A stretch of DNA of 64,000 bases from Curvularia sp. ZM96 (taxonomy: Eukaryota > Ascomycota > Dothideomycetes > Pleosporales > Pleosporaceae). A program made the translations under genes and the position numbers. Location: contig JAJGBQ010000006.1 in the NCBI GenBank assembly GCA_022457065.1, forward strand, positions 2,480,001 through 2,544,000. The letters are read 5' to 3'. This document shows positions 46,793 through 56,617 of this stretch, in pieces. Positions within the stretch are counted from its first letter, which is position 1, and each line of letters begins with the position of its first letter. The notes under the pieces were generated by a model. The model had not been told where the DNA came from. It saw only the letters and a program-made list of their open reading frames with translations, and made no database searches.

Positions 46793-48850
46793 TTACCGCC
46801 GAACCCAAGCCTGAGGAAGAACTTTTGAGTCTGGTCCAATGAGGGCAACGATTCCGTGAATAAACCGCTCCATCACGGCATTGTCTGGCCATATCTCAAT
46901 CCGGATAGCGGTATTAGACTCGAGTTCGATAAGCGTTGGGAAGCGTTGCTGGTTGATCGGTCTGCCTTTGGTCGTGTTCGTCGCTGGACTCGCAGCTTGC
47001 ACTTGCATCACAACCGCGTCACCCCGGCTGCCCCAGGTTACTTGGGTCGCCTGCTGTTTCTCCTTAATGGCCTTTGTGTAACCAGCGGAAACGGGGAGCT
47101 TCTGCTTGTACGCATGGTTGTCAATTGTGCATGCGCTTATCCTACCTAGTCCGGTCCTGCGCGAATGACCCGGTGTCTCTAATGACATCAAATAAGTAGC
47201 CAATAGATATTCCAACTCCAGAAGGGTTTGTGTATAATTCGGTGAAGGCGCTGTACTCTGACCGGAAAGCAGAGTGAGTTGTTCGAATCTCCCACCGCCG
47301 GGGGCACGCAGTGACAGTAGGCGCGGCGGTGGTTATCCATGGCAGTGCACATAGAGGTGCCGCCTCTAGGAAAATTTGAGAAAACGTGTTTCCAAAAAAG
47401 GCCTTTCGGACCTCCCTGATCAATCAGTGGCCACGGCCCGCGACAGGCAAAGCTGCAGCTTGGCCTTTGTCTCCTTTGAGCGGTCTGGACTGAGACATTA
47501 CCACCGCTCTTTGCTCCTTTGAGATGGGCCTTCATCAACAAAACCGCAGACTCAAGCAATTGAGACAAGTTGCTTTTCTGGCCAATGTCTGGTGAGGCAT
47601 GGGTCAGGTGAAAGCTGTCATCTGAAAACTTTGTCGTGAGTGTAGGTGAAGAGGCTTGCATCAAAATGCGCCATGTTTCAGTGCAGAGTGAGGCCAAATT
47701 CTGCCTTGAGGAGGGCAAATTTACCCTATGACGAACAAATATGACTGATGCGGAAACGAGCCATTTCTTGGATCATACATCTCGAGTATCGCCAGCGGGA
47801 GCAAAGGCCCCCTATCACCCACCGATAAAAGATGAACCAATCGATTGATTGCTGGGACAAAAATTTGTGTAGGCGTCCGAGATGAGCAAGAGATGGGCCA
47901 CGTTTGCAACAAAAGCCAAGAAAGTACGTGCTCTTGTGCTTCACGGTAAGCTGCAGGTAAACACTTTGCCGATTTGTTCCTCCACACCATACCAACAAGG
48001 TGCATGACAGGTGGACCTGGTCTTCTGAGGTAGCCATAACCCGGATGGTGGAGAGCTATGACCATTGCGAAGCGCTGCGGTGTTACTTACGCGTGGAAGA
48101 GACACTTGGAGTGTTGCGCGATCGTAGGTAGCGATGGAGGGTTTTGCCTTCCACGGCCACCATGACAAATTGATTTTTTTCCAATCAAGTGTTGCGTTGG
48201 CAGAAAAACATGCAGAACTATCAATCACGTCAAGAAAACCGTTCTGATTCATGATCAGCTTTGTGATGAACTGGCGGCTTGCGTTGTTGTGGTGAACCTG
48301 CATATCCTTCAGCGCATTGGAAATGTTTCTGATCAACGTCGGGCGTCAAAGAAGAGGCGTTAGACAAAGATGCTGGGCCATATATCCCAGCCAGGATGCA
48401 GGGTTCAGTACGGGAAGAGTGTTTGACGTCGTGTGACACTATTCCCTCGATTCACCCTGCACCATCGCACTGCCCATGGCCCAGTACTTGCGGTCGGTAG
48501 CAGTTGTTTGGTCCAATTAGTGATCTGCCATCTCGCAGCCTGTCAAGCCATGCAATGTGCATCCTGGAGCCCAGGCGCATCCACTTACACACCGGACGTC
48601 GTCTGCAAGGAGCTTGAGCAAGCTTTGGCGACGCAATTTGCCAGGGTGAGTAGCTAGCGGGCCGAAGTGCAGGTGAGTGTTGATGCGTTAAAGGCGACTG
48701 TGAATAGCACAAGTATCTGTTGATACATCTGCTGTGCATTGCTTGCCGCTCCCAGGTACTCTTTTTCGAGTGATCTTTCAGCCTTGCTGGATAGCAACTC
48801 ACCCAAGTAGTACCCCGCTGTGGCTATACCGATATCAACTACTGGTAAAG
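46793..48850 (-). pseudogene. Decayed or unresolved multi-exon gene of unknown family
   Basis: Several minus-strand segments look coding and are partly joined by good splice sites. Segment 47950-47779 (AYREAQEHVLSWLLLQTW ... GPLLPLAILEM) joins to 47725-47501 (VNLPSSRQNLASLCTETW ... LLESAVLLMKAHLKG) across a clean 53-nt intron, 47778-47726, donor GTATGA, acceptor CATAG. The C-terminal segment from about 47291 to 46793 (RFEQLTLLSGQSTAPSP ... LPQAWVRR, stop) is open in one frame. Upstream pieces at 48340-48085 and about 48860-48690 also look helical and coding, the former ending at a GTAAGT donor. Between 47501 and 47291, and again near 47960-48085, I cannot keep the frame with any plausible splice; an in-frame TAA lies at about 47330. 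A pseudogene or missed introns both fit. I recognise no family. Confidence 0.4.
47726..47778 (-). other. Best-supported intron in the unresolved gene
   Basis: 53 nt, donor GTATGA, T-rich acceptor ending CATAG. Splicing joins AT|G and keeps a long helical-looking frame open on both sides. Confidence 0.5.
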
Positions 48851-49447
48851 ACCACCTTCCGACGACTGGTTCTCCTTGGCATCAGCTGACCTGGCATGCC
48901 AAAGTCACTGGCTGGCTTGTATTGCTGCGATAGCCGAGCGAAGTTATCCGTTGACACCACACAAAGTCCAGCTAATCGCCACGGGACCATACCGTTTGTT
49001 GAGCAGAGCCACTTGGATACCGGGGCTGGACGAACACCCGGTTCACGTGTCTTCGCCTGCTTCCAGGCGAACTGTTGATCGAATCGACATTCGAACGCAA
49101 TAGGTACGTCGCAATGGTCATTCACCCAGTCTCGTCCATAATACCGACGGTACCTAGATCTTTTGCCAACGCGGGTGGCCGTCGAACCACGTCTTTACCA
49201 GTCAGAGGTGTAGGGCAACCATCTCGTCAGAGGCACTTCGCAAACGTCTAGACGCTGGGTTCTTCTTCCTTCCACCAACACCAAACTTCTCCTAGCACAA
49301 AGTCCATTCCTTTCTACAGCAACTCGGTCGCCCTTTCAACTTAGCTCTTGCGCTCTCAAGTCTCTTTCTCCTGACGGTCACTGTTGCCTTATAGCACACC
49401 CTAAATTCCTTTCGTCTTCCATTTCCAAGTGACTTCACGTTGTCAGG
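48851..49447. other. Intergenic region upstream of the APSES gene
   Basis: About 600 bp. From 49250 it is CT-rich, the likely promoter and 5' UTR of the gene at 49448. The left part may include upstream exons of the unresolved minus-strand gene. Confidence 0.4.
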
Positions 49448-50910
49448 ATGAAGATACAAGACTTACTGAACCCTTTCTGCGGTAATCGTCATGATGACCG
49501 CAGCTCAGAGTCCCCACCACCGTCTTCGCACCCGGTAGCCGCAGTTCCAGCTCCCAAGCGACAAAAAATACCCAAGGACGCTCCGATATTCTCGGAGGGC
49601 ACCAAAACCGTCGGCATAGTCAACTTCCTACCGCATGAAGCAGGAAACGACAAAGAGCTCCTTGCAGAGCACCGCCGATTTCAGGTCTATCCGTTGGGTG
49701 AGATTGCCAGGAAGGGAGTTCGACACATTCCATACAACAGTGACAAGAAGGACTTCCTTGAGAAGACTGGACGGGATGCGTTTGAAAGTAAGTCGGCCTT
49801 GTAAGGAGGGAGTAACGGGGACTGACTCGTATAGTGTTCCAGTACACGTACAAACAACCTGGCGAGGACAAGGAATACGTCGTGGTTTGGGACTACAACG
49901 TCGGTCTCGTCCGCATGACACCTTTCTTCAAATCTTTGAAGTACCCAAAGGTAGGCTCTCCGTTCTACGTCCACCGGATGGAGCACTGACTGCCACAGAC
50001 AATACCTGCGAAAGCGCTGCGAGAGAATCCGGGGCTGAAGGACATCAGCTACAGTATCACTGGAGGCGCTCTGGTGTGCCAAGGTTAGTCAAGTTACTTT
50101 GAGCTCGTCCAAGGTGTCTCCTGACCATTTGTAGGGTATTGGATGCCGTACCAGGCTGCCAGGGCCATAGCCGCAACCTTTTGCTACGAAATCCGATGGG
50201 CACTCACGCCTGTCTTCGGCAACGACTTTCCCTTGATCTGTTTGACGCCGGACGATCCTTCTTTTGCAAAGTTCATGATTGACCCGGCCATCGTACAATT
50301 CTGTGCCCAGGAGATGGCCAGGTTTCGAGAACTTGGGCCAGCGTACAAGGTCGACAGACCAGCCACTCCCGCAGCAGTGGAGCCGCCAACGTCGCGCTCT
50401 GAACAGCCACCATTCAGCACCGAGGTCATAAGGCAACGGCGCGCGCAGCCAGCAGATACAGAGAGCGGATACGGGACCGATACAGAGCGAAACGATAGGT
50501 ATCTGTTTTCTCCTGAAGTGTCTCCGCGCACTCGGTTCACGCCCATCAATCGGCCACCATCCCCACGCATCGCGGAACCTCTGTTTGTGAGCTCACCTGT
50601 CAGTATGCGGGCGCCTCCAGTCATGCTCTCGCCGACGTCGGCTCCCTACGAGTGTTCTGGCGAGAGCTTCCGGACGAAGCGGAATTATTCTAAGGTGACC
50701 TACCACGAGCATCACGCCGATGAAGCCGTCACTCGCCCTCCGACAGCCGCAACAGTCGACAGTGCACACGGATCCGAGTTCTCTGGTGGAGAGGAGTACC
50801 ATGGCCATATCGACATGGATGCGGCGGAGATGTTGCTCTCGCTACGCACAGCGGGCAATGCAATGCCGCCGTCGAAGCGGACGCGTCATGATTCTTGGTG
50901 TTCAAAATAG
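49448..50910 (+). CDS. APSES-domain transcription factor, Xbp1-like
   Basis: Four exons (49448-49787, 49835-49950, 49999-50083, 50135-50910) give 438 residues. Introns are 47, 48 and 51 nt. The joined exons rebuild a KilA-N/APSES DNA-binding domain at residues about 50-215: KTVGIVNFLPHEAG, NSDKKDFLEKTGRDAFEMFQ, EYVVVWDYNVGLVRMTPFF, GLKDISYSITGGALVCQGYW and ARAIAATFCYEIRWALTPVFG. This pattern fits the Xbp1 subgroup, not StuA, Mbp1 or Swi6. Yeast Xbp1 represses genes on stress and quiescence entry. The C-terminal 220 residues are disordered, Ser/Pro-rich, ending with a basic KRTRHDSW motif. Target genes here are unknown. Confidence 0.88.
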
Positions 50911-51330
50911 TATGGGTATCCCACTTTCCTATCACCGGGAGATTGGTGACTAGCGCAAAACCAATGGTGGCTTCCCTTTTCGTCAGCTCACGGTACCTGT
51001 TAGTTTCTTCAGCGCTCATTGTGGCTACGTTCATGGAGCATTGGCATTCCATTCGGCTTGTTTGTCTCAGGGTGAAGGGTGTGTGCACTGTTGGCGCTTG
51101 CGTATGGCTACATGTCATGTTTTTATGTTTTTGTTTATGTAATATTTAGCGGGCAAAAGTACGCCGTATGGAACTGAGCTCTTTGGCTATCCACTGTGAA
51201 AAGGCCGGATGGTCATTATATCCAAAAATGTAGATAGCCAGATAGATGGTTGTATTCGGCCTCTGGTAACTTTCAAATCATAATCTTGGCATTCACATCT
51301 TGTGGCCCTCAAGAAGCACGTCGCACAAGC
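50911..51330. other. Convergent 3' intergenic region
   Basis: 420 bp between the APSES gene and the minus-strand glutathione transferase gene. Nothing beyond expected 3' flanks. Confidence 0.5.
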
Positions 51331-52157
51331 TCACTTCGCTGCTGCTTTTGCCTTCTCTTTCAAACTCTGGATCTTCTCAGCGGTCTTTGAGACCATGCGC
51401 TCTTCGTCCCAAATATAGGTCACGCTCTCTTGTTTGAGCACTTCCGCAGCCCACTTGGAAAAGTTGGGCAATGCGTCCAAGCCAGACGTAAGGGACTTTG
51501 GAAGAAAGCCGTGCTTGGACAGCGCGTACATCCTTAAAATGAAGGGCGCCGTCATCGCCTGTCGAATTGTCAGTAATGTTCTAGTTTCTTGACTGGTGAT
51601 CGTACCTCTGCCAGGGTAACTTTCTCACTCCCGCCAAAGAATGGCTTTGCATCTTTAAGTAGAGGTTCGATCTCTTTCTTCACAGTCTCTACCAACTCCT
51701 GAACCAGCTTTTGTTTCTCTTCTTCTGAGTCTTGCAGCAAGATCTTGTACCAAAAGCTACCAGCCTTAGTGCTCCAGGTGTCAGCGAAAAAATTGATTCT
51801 GGCACGAGTCAAGGCAGCTTCTGGAGATCCTGATGCAGGGAAGACGTGCGAGGGGTAAGCATCAGCCAGGAACGTTGCAACAATGGCTGACTCGGTGATG
51901 ATCTCGCCATTGAAGTTCATGGCGGGGACAAGGCCTCGCTATAGAAGGTTAACAATGCATTACTGCGTGGAGCTCAAACGTAGACTCACGGGATTGATAT
52001 CAAGGTACCAGGGCTCCCGTGGCGTGTCTAGATCGATGAAAACCTCCTCATATGGCAACCCTAGTTCCTTCAAAACAATGTGAGCTCGATGGGCGTAGGG
52101 ACAGCCATGGTTCGTGTAAAGGGTAATCTTAGGGGCGTTGCCGTTGACTTGCGCCAT
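51331..52157 (-). CDS. Glutathione S-transferase, omega-like
   Basis: Three exons (52157-51990, 51938-51606, 51558-51331) give 242 residues, the normal length. Donors are GTGAGT and GTACGA, both junctions phase 0. Start at 52157 gives MAQVNGNAPKITLYTNHGCPYAHR; the frame is open upstream but lacks conservation. The thioredoxin-like N-terminal domain carries CPYAHR with Cys19 at the position of the catalytic cysteine of omega-class enzymes, and the glutathione-binding cis-Pro and ESA motif (RGLVPAMNFNGEIITESAIVATFLAD). The C-terminal all-helical domain follows. Likely role: glutathione-dependent thiol transfer, dehydroascorbate reduction or detoxification in the cytosol. Confidence 0.87.
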
Positions 52158-52741
52158 TGTGCTTGAGCTACTAGGACAACGTGGATGTGGTGACAAGGGT
52201 TGAAGTAGGATAGTGATGAACGCAAACTGATTCAAGTGTACTTGTAGGATTTGATTTTGATCAGGCTACATCATTTACTAAATAGCTATGGCCATTGAAA
52301 TATTGCGCCGAAGTTCGTCCTGCTCGGTGTTAGGCTTAGAAATCGGATGCAACCTGTAAGCGGGGTGTGGGGCCGTGTCTCTGGTGTTACCCTTTCGAAC
52401 AACAGATGTCCACGTTTTGGCCCTGCTGGCCTGGCAAAGATACCGCCACATATCTCATAGGTCATGCTTGTGCAACATCAGACTTCCGCGTAAGATCTTC
52501 ACAAAGGCACCGGTTGTAAGACGGGCTTAGGTGGCGATACGTGTTGTCCTCATTGGATAGAGGTGTATCGCTTTTCCGGTGCGCAAGGAAGCATCCCTCG
52601 TTTCAAAATGGCTGAGGGGTAGTTATACCCTTGAAGTATCGGATGGAGTGTGTCGCAGCCTGTCCAACAAGGGCTGCCTCATCCATGGCTCAGTGTGACC
52701 CTTGGTCCCAGCGTGCAGTGTTTTCGTCCGCATGGGCTGGC
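52158..52741. other. Intergenic region between two minus-strand genes
   Basis: 584 bp: promoter of the glutathione transferase gene and 3' flank of the SNU23-like gene. No gene seen. Confidence 0.5.
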
Positions 52742-53435
52742 TCAACGAATAACGCCATCTCCCTCGACCTTCCACTCCATGGCATTGCTGTCCGTCTTCT
52801 TCTTCGCCCTGCGCTTCTCATTGCGCAACCGCCTCTTCTCTTCAGCCTCCTTTTCAATTTGTTCCCTATTCATGGCTAGCCTTGTGTCCAAGTCTGTGAC
52901 TTCCAGAACCTTTTCTTCGTCTCGTTTCCGCTTGAGATATCGTAGGCGGTCTCGCACTTCTTCGAGCGTTGCGCGGCGCACTTCTCCAGACTGGCCGGTC
53001 GCAACCAGATGCTGCTTGCTGTTGAGATGCTCGACATACTGAATGTTGTCCCTGGGAGCTGTTAGTGAAAGTGAGCAAGCATTTCAAGAAATAGACGCAC
53101 TTGAACGTCAGGTCGCAAGCTGCACAGTATGCACCGGCGCCACGTCCTCTCTTCCCAACCGCAGCAGCAGCTGAGGTAAGGGTTTGCTTTCCAATCATCT
53201 TGCTCCAATCTATCCGCTCCGCTCTTGCCTCTGTCTGCTTCAGGTCCTCGGGCGTCGACGCCCTCCGTCTGTATGACTTGCCAGCCATCTTTGCTTCATA
53301 TCGCTCTTTGCCCTCTTCGCGCTCTTTTGCCTCCCTCTCCTTGGCCTTTTTGGCCATCTCGTCGCGGTCCCATGTTTTCCTGAAGTCCGTGTCGCCGCCT
53401 CCCGTCGTCCCGTATGCGCCTGCTTTGCCGCTCAT
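52742..53435 (-). CDS. SNU23: U4/U6.U5 tri-snRNP zinc finger protein, SNU23/ZMAT2
   Basis: Two exons (53435-53101 and 53051-52742) give 214 residues; the 49-nt intron splits the zinc finger. The N terminus TDFRKTWDRDEMAKKAKERE is the conserved ZMAT2 opening, followed by an Arg/Glu-rich helix. The matrin-type C2H2 finger has C104, C107, H120 and H126 (YCAACDLTFKDNIQYVEHLNSKQH). The rest is a charged helix ending NAMEWKVEGDGVIR. Role: part of the pre-B spliceosome, near the U6 snRNA and 5' splice site. The acceptor CTCCCAG|G is chosen over the nearer CTAACAG because only it keeps the finger in frame. Confidence 0.9.
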
Positions 53436-54071
53436 GATGGGCAATGGGAGCGAGACGCGCTCGTTCGTTAGTGTGGTGGGAGGAGGCTGTGATATTCACA
53501 GTTTACTGTTGGGAGTTGTTTGTTTCTGTATGTCGCGCAGGTGCCGTTGTAAATCTGGGCGAAAGGAATATTACGGTGTTGTCGCGCGCGGTTTTCAAGA
53601 GTTAAGCTCGTGACTTTCTGGTTCATGACGCACGGACTAGCCAGAGCTTGGGGCAGCTACGCATCATCACTGTATTCACATACAACGGCGCAGACACTAC
53701 GAGAGAGCTCAAACTCATGTTGTATATTAACAATTTAAGAGGAACTGGCCTGATCCAAGGCTCAGTATTTGTAAAATGTGTCATGGTGATCACGATCCAA
53801 CAATAGGAAACCCAAAAAAACAAATACTCCTCGCTATGCTCTGATCCCTGTCGGCACCGAAGCGTGACAGGACAAAAGTTGGGAGTCCTAAGAAGCGATA
53901 CAGCCCTGCAGTCACACACAGATTCCTTGTCGCCATTTTTCAGCGCAGCGAAGCTTGTATCGACCCACAATGTTTCTGTTGTATGCTCTCAATGACCGCT
54001 GAATGTTAGAAGTATCGCTATGCGACAACGTAAAGCGCGATCCGGTCGCGTCAGACAGATGTCTCGCAATG
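53436..54071. other. Intergenic region between two minus-strand genes
   Basis: 636 bp: promoter of the SNU23-like gene and 3' flank of the next gene. No gene seen. Confidence 0.5.
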
Positions 54072-54796
54072 TTAGTACGCGTACGGGCCAGGCGGTCGAG
54101 GGTATCCCACGTGTTGGACTGGTGGTGGTACTGGTACTGGAGGCGGTCCGTGCATCACTCTGCTGACTGCCATGTGTCCATGCTGCACTGAGCCTTCTCT
54201 GTCTCGTCGTTTCTTCTTCTTCTTTTCTTTGACGCCGTATCCGATGTCAGTGTACCCTGCAGCGGCAAAAGGTGGCTCAATAACCTCTCGAGAATGATCG
54301 TCCGGCAGCCTGAGGTCAACAAGGCTGTAGAAGTAATCCAAGACTTCTGGGTAGCGAAGAACCGATGCTCGCCAGTCGGCATCGATTCCACGCTTGAGCT
54401 CTGCGTGTGCTTCGGCAATCTGTGTCTGAAGCGTTGCGATGTACATGGGGTGGATTGGCGGATGACCGGAGTATCGCATGTAGATTTCATAGTGTGGGAG
54501 TGAGGCGAGGTATGCCGCATGTGCTTGCTTGCGAGTTGATGTTAACCGCCCAAAGGCGTTCTGTATATGCTGACGCGCATGCGTAATCACCCAGTCTCTA
54601 CAGTCCAAGTCAACCCTCTTGTTGCTCTGGTCACAATGGGGAGTTCCTCGTACCGTATCTCGGCCAGCCTATCATCCATCGCACGCTGCTCAGCCTGCTT
54701 GACGGCAAGCTGCAGCCGCTCCGACTCACAGGAGCATTCGGGGTAGGGGGGCGCATTGCAGATGGCACAGTTGGGAGCTGCATCCATTTCATACAT
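54072..54796 (-). CDS. Conserved unknown protein with N-terminal Cys cluster
   Basis: Two exons (54796-54654 and 54597-54072) give 222 residues; 56-nt intron, donor GTACGA, rebuilding LAEIRDWVITHARQHIQ. The N terminus has CAICNAPPYPECSCESERL, four Cys spaced like a small zinc site. The middle (YLASLPHYEIYMRYSGHPPI, RYPEVLDYFYSLVDLRLPDD) is helical and probably globular. The tail has a lysine/arginine run (KEKKKKKRRD), a likely nuclear signal, and a Pro-rich end. I have seen this layout in filamentous ascomycete proteins of unknown function; nothing more can be claimed. Confidence 0.7.
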
Positions 54797-56617
54797 GGCG
54801 AGTTGGTGAGCCAGCGCTGATCATTGTCGGTCCAGAGTGGGCCGCACACAGTTCCGGGGTAGATTTGGTGCTTGCTGATGGGGTATCGAAGGAGTGTTTG
54901 GTGTTGAGGTCTGGAGTGAGGTCGGTTTTAAGCCCGACTCCAGGTGGATGCTCGCGCTAGGGTAGTCAGGCACAGGCGGTGACGACTGACAAGTGACATG
55001 TTACATGACGAGCCCTGTGGAGGCGAGCGGCGTGATCTGGCTAGTTTCGTGCGGCTTATGGAGTGATTGATGGATTGGGCAGACTTGGGATGCGTTATGA
55101 GTTGGCAGATCTGCTAGGATCGGCTTAACCAGTAGCCCCGGTGTTTTTGCCAAGACTAATTGCTTTTACGAAGTAGGAGTAATTGTGCATAACATCGATC
55201 GGAGACTACGGACAAGTTAATGTTGAGCTTCACCGTCTAGTGGGAATGGACAGCCATGTCCGATGGGAGGGTGTGGTCTCGTAGTTATTCATGTCCTGGA
55301 TCTACTTACCCCGCCTTGGATCCCAAGCTCACCGACCCCACTACCAGGATCAAGGTCCGAGCAAGCCGATGGGGGTCCGGGCTTCTTTGTTCTACACAAA
55401 GACTCGTTTGTCTGCGTTTGTTGGTACATGTGCTTCGAGACAACAGCCCAGTCTAGGCATACTTTGGTGTCGAAGCGGCCAATCCACGCACACGTGCTGC
55501 CAATAACACTGTTCTCTAGCCCGGCGACGGTGCCGGCCGACCGATTCGAGCGACATGTGACTGTACGGCTTTCCCCAGAGCTGCATGATGCGATCTGTGT
55601 TGGTCGTGGCCGAATGCCTGTGTTGCAAGCCTCATTTCTGGCCGTCTTGTCATGTGTTGGCTTGATGAGGTAAGACGACTTGGTCGGCGGAAGACGAGCG
55701 TGACGTCTTCGGCACGTGACCGTCGTCACGGGCCGACACCGCTCTTTGTTCCGTCCCAAAGGCTGCGAGCCTTTCGTACGACACTCGCATTCCTCGCAAA
55801 TCAGGAGCCGAGGCCCCCGGTGGACAGCCTCTTATCGTACGCAATTGACCGTTCGACGCACAGCTTGCAGGCGGCCCCGTCTGCGCTTTATACAACGGCT
55901 ATTACTGGCAGATGCGCTTGGTCACGTCCGTCACCACGCATTTCCGGAAGTTTTCCCCGCTGCTAATCTGGCTTTTCCCCAACTTGTCCATGGTCTTCTA
56001 GATTCTCATCCTCCAGTTGTGGACCATCTCTGGCGCAGCGGGCTTGGTCTGATGAGACTTCACGGCGTCCCAGAGCCGGAGTGGGGTTCGTTCGCGGAGC
56101 TCGCTAGTGTTCGATAGCCTGCTATAATTCGACTGTCGCGACCTCTTGGAGCTTTCAACGAGTCCAACTTGCGACTGTGAGAAGCAAGTCTCCGAGGAGG
56201 CACAGGACGCTGATGACAATGTGACCGCAGTGATAGCAACAACAAATTAACAAGCGGCGACTTGGGCGGTTATGTAAATTCATTACCGTGTGGCTGCCGT
56301 CATGAGTCAGCAGTATCGAGGTGTTCTATGTACGGCGTCCAGTCCGACACTGGCTGGCTAATCCTGCACGCCGCACAGACTGCGCCCTTCGAACTCGACA
56401 TCCTCCCCAACTAGGCTTAGCGCATGTAGAAAGCGTAGTCCCCGTCTTCGGCATGGCTGCAGTATGAGTCCAAGCCATAGGCCTACTTACATAGCATCCA
56501 TCGTCCCGCGACGACATCTCACGCCCTGTTGTCAAATTCCTTCGGAGGGCGTGAACTTGTCCTTCCATCCATCGCCGGCCATTGGACAGCAGCCTGCAAA
56601 GCTCCCGGCCCGCGACC
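54797..56617. other. Intergenic region, 1.8 kb
   Basis: Between divergent genes (minus-strand conserved unknown, plus-strand homeodomain factor). Overlapping short frames without conserved content. A long promoter or 5' leader is usual for fungal regulatory genes. No repeat or RNA gene recognised. Confidence 0.45.

Noticed and set aside
47270..47310. A TTCGAATC-like B-box match
   Set aside because: No acceptor stem, D arm or anticodon arm can be folded around it.
48433..48657. Plus-strand frame with a hydrophobic stretch and a strong GTGAGT donor
   Set aside because: Could be a signal-peptide exon, but no downstream exon continues it; minus-strand coding potential in the same place is equally good.
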